From NCBI RefSeq assembly GCF_001684335.1, contig NZ_LOIC01000080.1:87636-151635 (forward strand): 64,000 bases of DNA, written 5' to 3'. Below are positions 44,913 to 54,228 of the stretch, one piece after another (the stretch's first letter is position 1; the number at the start of each line of letters is the position of its first letter). Made by a program: the position numbers and the translations under genes. Below the pieces are notes generated by a model. It was not told the origin of the DNA. It ran no database searches and saw nothing but the letters and a program-made list of their open reading frames with translations. Origin of the DNA: Photorhabdus namnaonensis. GTDB taxonomy: Bacteria > Pseudomonadota > Gammaproteobacteria > Enterobacterales > Enterobacteriaceae.

Positions 44913-45773
44913 TCAATTGAATTTGGGGTATGCTGTTAATATATAATACGGTTGGCCATTGTATTCGGAAGTTAAAAAAACAACTCTGGCTTTATATAAT
45001 TTTTCTATATTTTGAGATCCTTTAGTGACACCAAAACCAATAGGTGTGTTTGAAATGTAATCAATAGTGAAACTTTTTTCTTTGGGAAGATGCTTCACTA
45101 AAGTGATTATGCGTGTTTGATTCTCACTTATAGCTTTTGAAATTACTTTCTCTGCCACCTCTTGACTGTAAAAAGTACTTGCTCGAGATATGTTTACTAG
45201 CCTAGCCCTTAACTCCTGTTCCGATAACCCAACATGTTTAGCCAAAGTATGTCCACCTGGTTTTAACCCTGTAGGCGATTCATGTTCAATTAACTTAATT
45301 CGGCCTACTCGTACAGAGGCAACTCTGACAGCACCCACCATTGAAGCAAATGACAACGGTACAGCAATATCAACGGTGAGTCCTATTTCAGAAGCGGTAT
45401 AATCATCAGCACCAAATTCTTTTGCTAATTTTACCGCCTCGCGATAAGTTTCTGTCATGGTTTCTCTGCCAGTAATTACTTGACTGGCAGAAGCATTCAT
45501 TACGTCAAGACTGTGCGCGCCGATAATAACGCAGGCAGCTTTAGTTAGGGTTGAAGGATCGGGCGCCAGACAAAGAGCGCCGGCGCCAATGAGTTCAACG
45601 ACTCCTGCCGCTAAACCCGCGCCACCTAATATTCTATTACTCCAGGTCTCTTCCTCGGTAATAGTATTATCTGACAGAATTGCCGCTAGCTGGACCGGAG
45701 ATAAAACAATGCGTAACCCATTTTCAGATTCTGAATCAACAGGGGTATCAGTTAAATAAGTGGCATTATTCAT
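44913..45773 (-). CDS. RNase A-like (CdiA-CT type) toxin, T6SS cargo effector
   Basis: 286 aa from the ATG at 45773, three bases after the hcp stop (AGGA upstream; a TTG two codons earlier is possible). Residues 25 to about 160 are a helical region with hydrophobic stretches (GGAGLAAGVVELIGAGALCL), of the type I recall behind Hcp in Hcp-ET fusions. Residues about 170-286 resemble the bacterial RNase A-like CdiA-CT domain: GGHTLAKHVG with H175, R189/R191, and the terminal TAYP with T280 and Y282, the residue kinds reported as catalytic in the Yersinia kristensenii CdiA-CT. Predicted job: Hcp-delivered RNA-degrading antibacterial toxin. The domain call is by motif memory. Confidence 0.8.
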   Translation of the reverse strand: MNNATYLTDTPVDSESENGLRIVLSPVQLAAILSDNTITEEETWSNRILGGAGLAAGVVELIGAGALCLAPDPSTLTKAACVIIGAHSLDVMNASASQVITGRETMTETYREAVKLAKEFGADDYTASEIGLTVDIAVPLSFASMVGAVRVASVRVGRIKLIEHESPTGLKPGGHTLAKHVGLSEQELRARLVNISRASTFYSQEVAEKVISKAISENQTRIITLVKHLPKEKSFTIDYISNTPIGFGVTKGSQNIEKLYKARVVFLTSEYNGQPYYILTAYPKFN

Positions 45774-45775
45774 CG

Positions 45776-46255
45776 TCAATAAATCCTGTCATCCCAGAAG
45801 CTATAAGAACTGGTTGAGCAGGCCAGATTGTTCCACGTGATATTTTTATAAGTGAAACAGATAATCTCTTGTGGTACGCCGGCATTATTATCTCTGGAAT
45901 GCGGAAGATTGCATTTTATGCTGGAGATAAAGGCATAGCCTAGTCTGATGGAATAATTTTTTTCTAATCCCCCGGTTAGTGATGTTCGATAATTCTCAAA
46001 CAGGCATTCCAGCTCTTCATTTTCATCGAAGCTTCGCGCCAGTAAAGGCGAAGATTTATCGATGGGTTTTATTACCATAACCGGATGATGGGATACGTGT
46101 TGTTCCCTCGTCATTAAATGTTGAAGCGAGTAAATAAAAATTTCATTCTCATGGCCGTGCTGGTAATTATTTCCTATAGAGTTTAAGGAGCCGCAGCCAG
46201 CGGAGATCAGTCCCTGTTTTTTGCCTTTCAATGTTAGATAAATGATATTTGACAT
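45776..46255 (-). CDS. hcp: Hcp-family T6SS tube protein
   Basis: A 159-aa Hcp/TssD. Motifs: IYLTLKGKKQGLISAGCGS at the N-terminus, GHENEIFIYS, HHPVMVIKPIDKSSPLLA in the middle, FTYKNITWNN and a C-terminal SYSFWDDRIY. Hexameric Hcp rings form the T6SS inner tube and carry cargo effectors. The start is the ATG at 46255 (AGGAGA upstream), not the longer frame to 46318. The toxin gene starts three bases after the hcp stop, so cargo and carrier are translationally coupled. No other T6SS structural gene is nearby, so this is an orphan hcp module that uses a T6SS encoded elsewhere. Confidence 0.9.
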   Translation of the reverse strand: MSNIIYLTLKGKKQGLISAGCGSLNSIGNNYQHGHENEIFIYSLQHLMTREQHVSHHPVMVIKPIDKSSPLLARSFDENEELECLFENYRTSLTGGLEKNYSIRLGYAFISSIKCNLPHSRDNNAGVPQEIICFTYKNITWNNLACSTSSYSFWDDRIY

Positions 46256-46470
46256 ATTAGTTTCTCCTAAATGAAATTTTTTCGACTCTATTGTAGGGTG
46301 TGTATAAAAGTCAACCAAAAATTTATAAATTTGGAATAATTTACATTTGTAAGGGGATAAAATAATAAAACCTGAATACTTATAAGTATGGCGTCAAAGT
46401 ATTTAAGAGGGAGATTAAAAATCCGGTATCCAGATGGCATGTTTGTAATAATCGAATAGCGGAAGCTGAC

Positions 46471-46504
46471 ATTCAGGTAGCTACTCAGTAGCCGCTACCT
46501 GAAT
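46471..46504. terminator. Terminator-like hairpin
   Basis: Perfect 11-bp arms ATTCAGGTAGC (46471-46481) and GCTACCTGAAT (46494-46504) just downstream of the - strand gene at 46518. No U-run. Confidence 0.55.
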
Positions 46505-46517
46505 ATCTGAGATTATT

Positions 46518-46829
46518 TTAGGTACATACTATTAATCTGATGAAAAAACGCCATATCCAGTATCCTAGCAAGGCGAATGTAATGATATTAAGAGAGAGTG
46601 ATTTGAATCTTTTTTTTACAGTTGCATAAATTAAGGGGGACATAATCAGTAAACATGTTGGAGCAAATACATCACGGTTATCATCTACCAGCTCTCTGTA
46701 AACAGTACAGAGATTATCTGTATCCTGACCACCGATATAATGCTCTTCTTCTAAGTATGACATCATATATATAAATAATGCACAAAAGATAGCATAAGTG
46801 ATATTTAAAACTATGGCTGATTTGCTCAT
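46518..46829 (-). CDS. Small inner-membrane protein, possibly DUF2645/YjeO-like
   Basis: 103 aa with three hydrophobic segments: about residues 7-24, 55-71 and 78-98. The loop between the first two carries GGQDTDNLCTVYRELVDD, which recalls the small enterobacterial YjeO/DUF2645 proteins. No function is known to me. It is separated from hcp by 260 bp and the 46471 hairpin, so probably its own unit. Membership in the T6SS module, for example as a membrane immunity protein, is possible but unsupported. Confidence 0.6.
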   Translation of the reverse strand: MSKSAIVLNITYAIFCALFIYMMSYLEEEHYIGGQDTDNLCTVYRELVDDNRDVFAPTCLLIMSPLIYATVKKRFKSLSLNIITFALLGYWIWRFFIRLIVCT

Positions 46830-47142
46830 TCTCGAATTCTCATGATTATATGAAGTCTATGACATCAAAAGGTGGGAATCCGAATTCGCCTGTCATATAG
46901 TAAGGATTTTGCATATGTTGTGTTTCCTTTTATTAAATTAATTTATTTATACCGGCACTCCGGTTGCCATCATTTATCCTTCACAAAGCTCCAGTGGGTT
47001 ACAGAGTCTCAGTATATTCAGAATTTTAATTCTTGGAAGAGATTTTGTAATAAAAATGAATCAGTTTAGCACGAATTAATAGCATGAGATTTGCTGAACA
47101 AGCAAAATAAAATGCCGGGCTTGATATAATTAGCATGGATAT
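46830..47142. other. Intergenic region before hpaA
   Basis: About 310 bp. Contains a weak ATTTGCT/AGCAAAT stem near 47090 and nothing else I can name. It is the right-hand junction of the accessory block with the hpa cluster. No tRNA or obvious attachment-site duplication was found. Confidence 0.45.
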
Positions 47143-48033
47143 TTATTTTTCGTGAATATTTCTTTCTCGCCAATGACTAGGAGAACAGCCAACTAATCGA
47201 TTAAAGAAGCGGGCAAAATAGGCTGGATCTTTAAATCCGAGCTGATAAGCAACTTCAAATACCGGGCAATCACTGAATAATAATAGCCGTTTGGCTTCAC
47301 GCAGTTGACGGTCGAAGATGAGTCGTTTCGGTGGACGGTTGGTGAATCGACGGCACATATCTTTTAATCGCGATTCTGTAATATCTAACTTATGGGCATA
47401 TTCCGGTACGGAAAGATGATGATGATAATAATTGTCTATTAATTGGTTAAAGCGCTGAAATAATTTAATCTCTCCTCGCACGCCATTAATCGGGTGATCA
47501 TCAAGAGGAATATTGCGTAATAACAGGGTAAATATAGCTTGTGCCAGGAATGTCAGCGATTGCTCTCGACCAATAAAGTGATTAGATGATTCGCGGGCGA
47601 TTAACGCCCAATAGTGATTAAAAGCGGCCAGCTCTTCCGGTTTATCGGCGACGGATAAGCAAATAGCCGGAATATCAAGAATATCTTTATTGGCCGGATA
47701 GAGCGATTCCAATAACGGTAATATCAGATCTTGCCGTACGGTAAGGACATATCCGTCACTGTCATCTTGAGTGAAAAAAGCGTGAGGAACGGAGGGCGGA
47801 GTGAGAATAAACAGCGGTGCTTGTACAGAATAGTGTTGAGCATCCAACTGTAATTCAATATGGCCGGTGATCAAAAAATGAAGTTGGAAGAAACCATCGT
47901 GACGATGAGCTTGCATATTACGACCAAAAAATGCCGCCATTCGGCCAAAGGTCTGATAATGCACATCATCGGTGCCTTGGGTTTCATCATAATCCTTGCT
48001 GATATCAATATTGGCAATGATAGGCTCAGTCAT
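47143..48033 (-). CDS. hpaA: AraC/XylS-family activator of the hpa genes
   Basis: A 296-aa regulator that matches E. coli HpaA as remembered: IANIDISKDYDE at the start, MAAFFGRNMQAHRHDGFFQ and APLFILTPPSVPHAF in the cupin-like sensor domain, and a C-terminal double helix-turn-helix (about 195-290) with LGFKDPAYFARFFNRLVGCSPS. In E. coli HpaA activates hpaBC in response to 4-hydroxyphenylacetate. It is transcribed with hpaX (15-bp gap). In the standard cluster order hpaBC would come next; here they are 8.6 kb away. Confidence 0.94.
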   Translation of the reverse strand: MTEPIIANIDISKDYDETQGTDDVHYQTFGRMAAFFGRNMQAHRHDGFFQLHFLITGHIELQLDAQHYSVQAPLFILTPPSVPHAFFTQDDSDGYVLTVRQDLILPLLESLYPANKDILDIPAICLSVADKPEELAAFNHYWALIARESSNHFIGREQSLTFLAQAIFTLLLRNIPLDDHPINGVRGEIKLFQRFNQLIDNYYHHHLSVPEYAHKLDITESRLKDMCRRFTNRPPKRLIFDRQLREAKRLLLFSDCPVFEVAYQLGFKDPAYFARFFNRLVGCSPSHWRERNIHEK

Positions 48034-48048
48034 GATGGTTGTTCCTTT

Positions 48049-49410
48049 TTATTGAAATTGCCGCGCTGTTCTCTGTCTGGCGTGTTTCATCGGGATCAGA
48101 CAGATAATGGCTGCGCCAATGACCAGTAACCCGGCAACGAAATAGAGACCGGTATTAAAGCTCCCGGTCTGATCTTTCAACCAGCCGATTAATAACGGGC
48201 TGAGTGCTGAACCTATGTTACCTGTAGCGCTAATAACCGCAATGCCGATCGCTCTTGCGCGTAAACTGATAGCTTGATCCGGCGTGGTCCAGAAAACCGC
48301 CATCGCGGTAAATGAACCGGTTGAAGCCATAATAATCCCAATCAGTTGAATGACGCTGTGGTGGGTCAATGAGGTCAATATCCAGCCCACGGCGGCGAAC
48401 AGATAGGGTAGAGCCGTATGCGTTTTACGCTCTTGTAACCGGTCTGAACGACGACTCCAGTACACCATTCCGATGATGGTACAAAACTGAGGAATAGCGG
48501 TCAGAATACCGATCATGATGTTACTGCTGCCTTGATTGAAGCTTTGCACAATCTGTGGCGTCCAGATATTAATCGCACTCAGAGTATTAGTTAGGCAGAA
48601 GTAGGCCAGGGTATACATCAGCATGATCGGTGCGAAAATCTCACGCCATATACTGTGTTTTTGCATGGCCTGATGAGTTGATGAACTTGCCGGTTGAATC
48701 TGAGCGAGCTGGTCGTTATCCATCATCTCTTGTAAGCATTTTTTGTCTTCATCTGTCAGCCACTTAGCACGCTTTGGCGAATCATCAAGATAGAACCAAA
48801 CGACAACTCCTAGTAGTACAGAAGGAAAACCTTCCAACAGGAATAACCATTGCCAGCCGTGAAGGTTCAGGAGGCCATCCATTTCCAGAATATAACCGGA
48901 AGCCAGAGAACCAAACGCCATCGTCACCGGCATTGCCACCATAAACAGCGCATTGGCGCGGGCGCGATAGTAAGCCGGGAACCAGTAAGTCAGATATAAC
49001 AGGATACCCGGCACGAAACCTGCTTCGGCGATACCGACCAGCATACGCAAGATATACAAACTGGTTGGTCCGGTGGCGAACATGGTGGCAGTGGAGGAGA
49101 TCCCCCAAAGCACCATGATAGTCGCTATCCAGCGTCGCGCCCCGACAATGCTGAGCATGATATTGCTAGGAATACCGAAAATGACATAAGTGACATAGAA
49201 CAGCGTTGCCGCCAGACCGAACATGGTTGCGTTCAGTCCAAGATCTTTACCCATTGTCAGACCGGCAAACCCGATATTGATTCGATCCAGAAACGAGAAT
49301 ACAAATAAGACGAATAGGAAAATAATCAGGCGACGGAATAGTTTGTTAATGACGGATTGCTGTTGTGCCTTGAGTTGCTTATGTTGCGCAGCGGTTGATG
49401 AATCGCTCAT
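48049..49410 (-). CDS. hpaX: 4-hydroxyphenylacetate permease (MFS, ACS family)
   Basis: A 12-segment major facilitator of about 453 aa, matching E. coli HpaX: LFRRLIIFLFVLFVFSFLDR, INIGFAGLTMGKDLGLN and IAEAGFVPGILLYLTYWFP. It imports 4-hydroxyphenylacetate across the inner membrane. The start is the ATG at 49410 (MSDSS, with AAGGA about nine bases upstream); an in-frame ATG at 49416 is the alternative. It lies between hpaI (98 bp) and hpaA (15 bp) in the same direction. Confidence 0.94.
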   Translation of the reverse strand: MSDSSTAAQHKQLKAQQQSVINKLFRRLIIFLFVLFVFSFLDRINIGFAGLTMGKDLGLNATMFGLAATLFYVTYVIFGIPSNIMLSIVGARRWIATIMVLWGISSTATMFATGPTSLYILRMLVGIAEAGFVPGILLYLTYWFPAYYRARANALFMVAMPVTMAFGSLASGYILEMDGLLNLHGWQWLFLLEGFPSVLLGVVVWFYLDDSPKRAKWLTDEDKKCLQEMMDNDQLAQIQPASSSTHQAMQKHSIWREIFAPIMLMYTLAYFCLTNTLSAINIWTPQIVQSFNQGSSNIMIGILTAIPQFCTIIGMVYWSRRSDRLQERKTHTALPYLFAAVGWILTSLTHHSVIQLIGIIMASTGSFTAMAVFWTTPDQAISLRARAIGIAVISATGNIGSALSPLLIGWLKDQTGSFNTGLYFVAGLLVIGAAIICLIPMKHARQRTARQFQ

Positions 49411-49508
49411 TGTCATTTTCCTTAATTGCTTTTTTATTTGTATTACATGGTCATTGCAAATCAAAAGGTTGTCGGGTAAATCGGTTGTTAATGTGGTATT
49501 GGTTGAGA

Positions 49509-50315
49509 TTAATAAACACCGGATGAAGGTGCTGTCGGCAGTTCTTTATCCTTGATAAATCGTGCTGCCAGCGCTTCCGCTGTACGAGCCAGTAAAGTGG
49601 TATCAATACCAACAGCAACAAACAGTGCGCCGAGTTTCAGGTAATGCTCGGCGACATTGGGGGCTGACATCAGAATGCCCGGCGCTTTACCCGCTGCTTT
49701 GATTTGGCCGATTGCTTGTTCAATCGCCGCTTTCACTTCGGGGTGATGCGGATTATCGGTGAAGCCCATATCGGAACTCAGATCCGCCGGGCCGATAAAG
49801 ACACCATCCACACCGTCTACTTTGAGGATCTCCGGCAGGTTACGCAGTGCTTCACGGGTTTCTACCTGCACCAGAACGCAGATCTCATCGTTGGCGCGAT
49901 GGAGATAATCAGGCGTTCTGTTCCAGTGGGAAGCTCTTGCCAAAGCGCTACCCACGCCACGGATACCCTCCGGTGGATAACGGGTTGCGCGAACCGCTTC
50001 ATAAGCCTGTTCGGCGTTTTGTATCATGGGGATTAATAAAGTTTGGGCGCCGATATCCAGTAGTTGTTTAATGATGACCAGATCATTCCAAGGCGGGCGC
50101 ACAATGGGATGGCTTGGATAAGGGGCGATGGCTTGCAATTGGCTTAAAATCGTCTGAACATCGTTCGGTGCGTGTTCGCCATCAATAAGTAGCCAGTCGA
50201 AACCGGCTCCGGCCACTAATTCAGCACTATAGGGGCTACAAAGCCCCAACCATAGACCGATTTGTGGCTGGCCTGCTTTTAATGCCTGTTTAAATTTATT
50301 GGTTAATCGATCCAT
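49509..50315 (-). CDS. hpaI: 4-hydroxy-2-oxo-heptane-1,7-dioate aldolase
   Basis: A 268-aa class II pyruvate aldolase that splits 4-hydroxy-2-oxoheptanedioate into pyruvate and succinate semialdehyde. Family segments: [32 protein letters not shown] (active-site His in DGEH), [11 protein letters not shown], and [16 protein letters not shown] (metal-binding Asp). The start is the ATG at 50315 with AAGGAGGAAAAATATG, a near-ideal ribosome site. It follows hpaH by 11 bp. Confidence 0.95.
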   Translation of the reverse strand: MDRLTNKFKQALKAGQPQIGLWLGLCSPYSAELVAGAGFDWLLIDGEHAPNDVQTILSQLQAIAPYPSHPIVRPPWNDLVIIKQLLDIGAQTLLIPMIQNAEQAYEAVRATRYPPEGIRGVGSALARASHWNRTPDYLHRANDEICVLVQVETREALRNLPEILKVDGVDGVFIGPADLSSDMGFTDNPHHPEVKAAIEQAIGQIKAAGKAPGILMSAPNVAEHYLKLGALFVAVGIDTTLLARTAEALAARFIKDKELPTAPSSGVY

Positions 50316-50326
50316 ATTTTTCCTCC

Positions 50327-51130
50327 TTAAACAAAACGGCAACTGATAGCGCCGATGGGGCCGTAATCCACATGGAAGGTATCCCCTTTATTGGCTGGAA
50401 CCGGGCGGGTAAACGATCCACTGAGAATGATTTGTCCTGCTTCAAGTTGAACGCCATGTGGCGCCAGTTTGTTTGCCAACCATGCGACACCGTTAGCGGG
50501 ATGATTAAGTACCGCGGCCGCGACGCCGGATTCTTCAATCACGCCGTTGCGATAGAGCAGGGCGCTGATCCAGCGCAGATCAAATGCATCAGGTTTAATC
50601 GGCCGGCCGCCCATAATGACGCCGCCGTTGGCGGCATTGTCAGAAATCGTATCGAATACTTTGCGTGGACGCTTGGTTTCCGGATCGATGTTATGGCAAC
50701 GGGCATCGATCAGTTCCAACGCGGGAATGATGTAATCGGTCGCATTGTAAACATCGAACAGGGTGCAGTTCGGGCCACGCAAAGGTTTTGCCAGAATAAA
50801 TGCCAGTTCAACCTCAATACGGGGCACAATAAAGCGATCGCATGGAATATCACTGCCATCAGGAAAAAACATATCGTCCAATAGCGCGCCATAATCCGGC
50901 TCGGTGATTTGTGAACTGGCTTGCATCGCTTTTGAGGTCAGGCCAATTTTATGGCCTTTGAGTACCCGACCTTCGGCGATTTTCAACTCCACCCAGTGAC
51001 GTTGAATAGCATAAGCATCATCGATGGTGATTTCAGGGTAATCCAATGAGATCTGGCGTATTTGTTCACGACTTTTTTCTGCCTGATGCAGACGATGTGC
51101 AACCTGTGATACGACTTCTTTCTGTAACAT
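50327..51130 (-). CDS. hpaH: 2-oxo-hept-4-ene-1,7-dioate hydratase
   Basis: A 267-aa hydratase of the FAH-like fold that adds water to 2-oxohept-4-enedioate. Matches E. coli HpaH closely: [44 protein letters not shown] and [10 protein letters not shown]. The ATG at 51130 (AGGAG upstream) is preferred over the frame extension to 51163. Four bases separate it from the gabD stop, so it is part of a tight operon. Confidence 0.95.
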   Translation of the reverse strand: MLQKEVVSQVAHRLHQAEKSREQIRQISLDYPEITIDDAYAIQRHWVELKIAEGRVLKGHKIGLTSKAMQASSQITEPDYGALLDDMFFPDGSDIPCDRFIVPRIEVELAFILAKPLRGPNCTLFDVYNATDYIIPALELIDARCHNIDPETKRPRKVFDTISDNAANGGVIMGGRPIKPDAFDLRWISALLYRNGVIEESGVAAAVLNHPANGVAWLANKLAPHGVQLEAGQIILSGSFTRPVPANKGDTFHVDYGPIGAISCRFV

Positions 51131-51134
51131 GCGG

Positions 51135-52607
51135 TTAAACTCCTGTGTCCTCGATGCCGCCAAAGCAGAGGTATTTCACTTCCAGATAATCTTCGATGCC
51201 GTAACGTGAACCTTCACGCCCCAGGCCCGATTGTTTAATGCCGCCAAATGGGGCAACTTCATTAGAAATCAAACCTTCATTGATCCCGACCATGCCGCTC
51301 TCCAGCGCTTCCGCCACACGGTAGATCCGGCCGATATCGCGGGAATAAAAATAAGCCGCCAGACCAAATTCAGTATCATTCGCTAGATGGATGGCTTCCG
51401 CCTCATCACGGAATTTGAAGAGAGGAGCAATAGGTCCGAATGTTTCCTCTTGGGAGATAAGCATGGATTCGTTGACATCAGCCAGTACGGTAGGTTCGAA
51501 GAATAGACCGCCCAGAGCGTGTGGTTTACCCCCGGCCAATATGCGTGCGCCACGAGAAACGGCATCGTTGATATGTTCTTCTACTTTATCGACGGCGGCT
51601 TGATTGATCAGTGGGCCTTGTTGTGATTTGGCATCGCTGGCCGGGCCGACCTGCAACTTATTGACCGCTTGTGCCAGACGTTCGGCGAAGGCGTCGTAAA
51701 TGGTTTCCTGAACCAAAATTCGGTTAGCGCAAACACAGGTTTGACCGCTGTTGCGGAATTTGGCTATCAACGCTCCCTGTACAGCGGCGTCAATATCGGC
51801 GTCATCAAAAACAATAAATGGCGCATTGCCGCCCAATTCCAGCGATAGCTTTTTCACGGTGTCGGCACTTTGTGCCATTAATAGTTTGCCGATACGGGTT
51901 GAGCCAGTAAAAGAGAGTTTGCGAACAATCGGGCTTTGGGTCAAAACACCACCGATGGTTTTTGCATCGACGCCAGCCACCACGTTGAATACCCCGGCGG
52001 GAATGCCTGCTTGTTCCGCTAGTGCGGCCAGAGCCAGAGCGGAAAGTGGGGTTTCTGAGGCGGGTTTTAAGATTACTGTGCAGCCCGCAGCCAGCGCAGG
52101 GCCAACCTTGCGGGTGATCATCGCATTGGGGAAGTTCCACGGAGTGATCGCCGCCACAACGCCGATAGGTTGTTTGATCGTGACGATCCGTCGGCCTGGC
52201 ATCGGGCTTGGGATCGTTTCACCGTAGGTGCGTTTACCTTCTTCCGCAAACCATTCGATGAAACTGGCGCCATAAGCAATCTCGCCCATAGCTTCTGCCT
52301 GTGACTTCCCTTGCTCCCGGCTCAACAATTCAGCCAGTGCCGGTTGATTTGCCATCATTAACTGAAACCAACGTTGCAAAATCTGGCTGCGTTGTTTGGC
52401 TGTCATTGCTCGCCAGGCAGGCAGGGCTTGTTGAGCGGCTGCAATTGCACGTTCTGTTTCAGCCGCACCCATATTACTGACGCGGGCGATAACTTCACCA
52501 TTTGCCGGGTTAGTCACCTTAAACGTTGCTTGGTTGTCGGCATTAACCCATTGCCCGTTGATATAAGCTTGTTGACGCAGTAATTCTGTATTTACATTAT
52601 TTGTCAT
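51135..52607 (-). CDS. gabD: Succinate-semialdehyde dehydrogenase [NAD(P)+]
   Basis: A 490-aa aldehyde dehydrogenase, close to E. coli GabD: ASFIEWFAEEGKRTYG, VAAITPWNFP, LELGGNAPFIVFDD (general-base Glu), and the catalytic Cys in SGQTCVCANR. It oxidises succinate semialdehyde, the HpaI product, to succinate. E. coli hpa clusters do not carry it; here it sits inside the operon, making the pathway self-contained to the TCA cycle. Its start overlaps the 3' end of the upstream MFS gene by 11 bp. Confidence 0.92.
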   Translation of the reverse strand: MTNNVNTELLRQQAYINGQWVNADNQATFKVTNPANGEVIARVSNMGAAETERAIAAAQQALPAWRAMTAKQRSQILQRWFQLMMANQPALAELLSREQGKSQAEAMGEIAYGASFIEWFAEEGKRTYGETIPSPMPGRRIVTIKQPIGVVAAITPWNFPNAMITRKVGPALAAGCTVILKPASETPLSALALAALAEQAGIPAGVFNVVAGVDAKTIGGVLTQSPIVRKLSFTGSTRIGKLLMAQSADTVKKLSLELGGNAPFIVFDDADIDAAVQGALIAKFRNSGQTCVCANRILVQETIYDAFAERLAQAVNKLQVGPASDAKSQQGPLINQAAVDKVEEHINDAVSRGARILAGGKPHALGGLFFEPTVLADVNESMLISQEETFGPIAPLFKFRDEAEAIHLANDTEFGLAAYFYSRDIGRIYRVAEALESGMVGINEGLISNEVAPFGGIKQSGLGREGSRYGIEDYLEVKYLCFGGIEDTGV

Positions 52608-53826
52608 GATTTTTTTCTCCTAAAGACACTTGTGTGAGAGGTTTTCGCTGGTAGAAAGTTACTAGCTGCTGGCATAACCAACACAATCCAGCGCAAACTG
52701 CCATCACAAAGGCCATAGCAAAAGGGGTTTCATCTTGTAGTAAAGAGACGGCGACGCTGGCAAACGCTGCCATACCGAATTGTGCGGAAATAGCGAGCGC
52801 GCTGGCGCTACCGGCAAGTTGACCTCGATGTTGAAGTAATAAAGAGAGGCTGTTAGTACCAATGGCATTAACCAGCGAGATAAACAGTACGACCAAAATG
52901 ACGATCACCGTCAGACTTTGCTGATAAAAGATAACCAGTAAAATGCCGAACAGCAATTGAGCACTGGTTTGGATAAATAACAGACGAGAAAGATCGTAGA
53001 ATTTCAGTAAACGGACATTAAGCAGCACTATTGCCATCATACCTAATGCGTTACAGGCAAACAGTAAGCCGTAGTAATTCGCCGGAACCTGAAAATAATT
53101 GATATAGACGAAAGGGGAACCACTGATAAACGCGAACATAGCGGCACAAGTAAATGCCAATGTGCCGATAGTCGCCATAGCTTCACCGTCAGTCAGTAAT
53201 TTGCCGTAATTTTTAAACGCGGTGATAAGTTTTCCATCGTTACTCTGAGCGGGCAGCGTTTCTGGCAATAAAAATAGTAATAATATTCCGCTGATACAAC
53301 CGAACAGGCTCAATAGGGTAAATATGGCCTGCCAATTGAAATAGGTTAACAGTAAGCCACCAAGTAATGGGGCGATAAGCGGCGCTATCATGGTCACTAA
53401 AGTCATGAGCGATAGCACGCGTGGTAATTCCTGTGGACCATAGATATCACGGGCGATAGCTCTGCCCATGACCACCGCGGCGCCACTGCCGAATGCCTGT
53501 AATGCGCGCAGTAAAATCAGGTGTTCAACTTGTGTCACCAAGGTACACAACCCACTGGCAACGACGAATAATGCGATACCGCTAAGTAGCAGCTTTCTTC
53601 GCCCTAAATGGTCGCTCAGTGGGCCGTATAACAGCATGCCAATACAGAAACCAGCGAAAAATACGCCTAAGGTATGTTGCATCTGCCCTTGTGTCGCCTG
53701 TAATTGCCTTGCCATTTCCGGCAAGGCTGGCAGGTACATATCAATCGACAGAGGCCCGAAGGCCACTAGCGCGCCTAATAAAGGGATTAACCAACGAGGA
53801 GGATGCTGATGAAAAGATTTCGGCAT
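52597..53826 (-). CDS. Bcr/CflA-type MFS efflux transporter in the hpa operon
   Basis: 409 aa, about 12 membrane segments, Bcr/CflA drug:H+ antiporter type: FGPLSIDMYLPALPEM near residues 24-39, GPLSDHLGRRKLLL (the MFS loop 2-3 motif) and LRALQAFGSGAAVVMGRAIARD. The ATG at 53826 follows AAGGAG and lies two bases after the hpaF stop; a GTG at 53829 is an alternative. Overlap with gabD and tight spacing to hpaF show it is an operon member. It may export a toxic pathway intermediate such as a catechol or semialdehyde, or it may be a second permease. This is inference. Confidence 0.87.
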   Translation of the reverse strand: MPKSFHQHPPRWLIPLLGALVAFGPLSIDMYLPALPEMARQLQATQGQMQHTLGVFFAGFCIGMLLYGPLSDHLGRRKLLLSGIALFVVASGLCTLVTQVEHLILLRALQAFGSGAAVVMGRAIARDIYGPQELPRVLSLMTLVTMIAPLIAPLLGGLLLTYFNWQAIFTLLSLFGCISGILLLFLLPETLPAQSNDGKLITAFKNYGKLLTDGEAMATIGTLAFTCAAMFAFISGSPFVYINYFQVPANYYGLLFACNALGMMAIVLLNVRLLKFYDLSRLLFIQTSAQLLFGILLVIFYQQSLTVIVILVVLFISLVNAIGTNSLSLLLQHRGQLAGSASALAISAQFGMAAFASVAVSLLQDETPFAMAFVMAVCAGLCWLCQQLVTFYQRKPLTQVSLGEKNHDK

Positions 53827-53828
53827 CA

Positions 53829-54215
53829 CTACTCCTTACGAAACAAGGCATGGACGTTATTTTGTTTGTAGTTCAATACCGGGTCTAATTCTTCCATTGT
53901 AAAAGAGAGAGCAAGGTAACGTTGGGCCATCAGCGAGGCAAAATGTTGTTTGATCAGAGGAAATAGTATCTCACCAACCTGTTGACGGCTTTCAAGGCTG
54001 CGTCCTGCGCCGATTTTTAGTGTCATATGGACGAATGCGTAATCATGTTGACCGTCGGCCATTTGCCAGGTATCCAGCCAGATGGCGCGGCTGCGTATGC
54101 CTCCTAATGGGAAAATACCGGTATCTGCCAGCGCCTGATTCACTTTGGCGAACAACTCTGGCAGATTGGCTTGTTCACGGATGTTTTCTGTACATTCAGC
54201 GTAAAAATGTGGCAT
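53829..54215 (-). CDS. hpaF: 5-carboxymethyl-2-hydroxymuconate delta-isomerase
   Basis: 128 aa, a tautomerase-fold isomerase of the CHMI family. Matches E. coli HpaF: MPHFYAECTENIREQANLPE (Pro1 becomes the N-terminal catalytic proline), ADTGIFPLGGIRSRA, DGQHDYAFVHMTLKIGAGRS and LNYKQNNVHALF. The ATG at 54215 (GGAG upstream) is chosen because P must be residue 2 and the family starts there; the frame opens earlier at 54308. It lies 13 bp after hpaD. Confidence 0.95.
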   Translation of the reverse strand: MPHFYAECTENIREQANLPELFAKVNQALADTGIFPLGGIRSRAIWLDTWQMADGQHDYAFVHMTLKIGAGRSLESRQQVGEILFPLIKQHFASLMAQRYLALSFTMEELDPVLNYKQNNVHALFRKE

Positions 54216-54228
54216 AGGTTGCTCCAAA

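Noticed and set aside
46830-47142. tRNA or att site at the right end of the accessory block
   Set aside because: No cloverleaf-forming sequence, CCA end or duplicated core sequence was seen.
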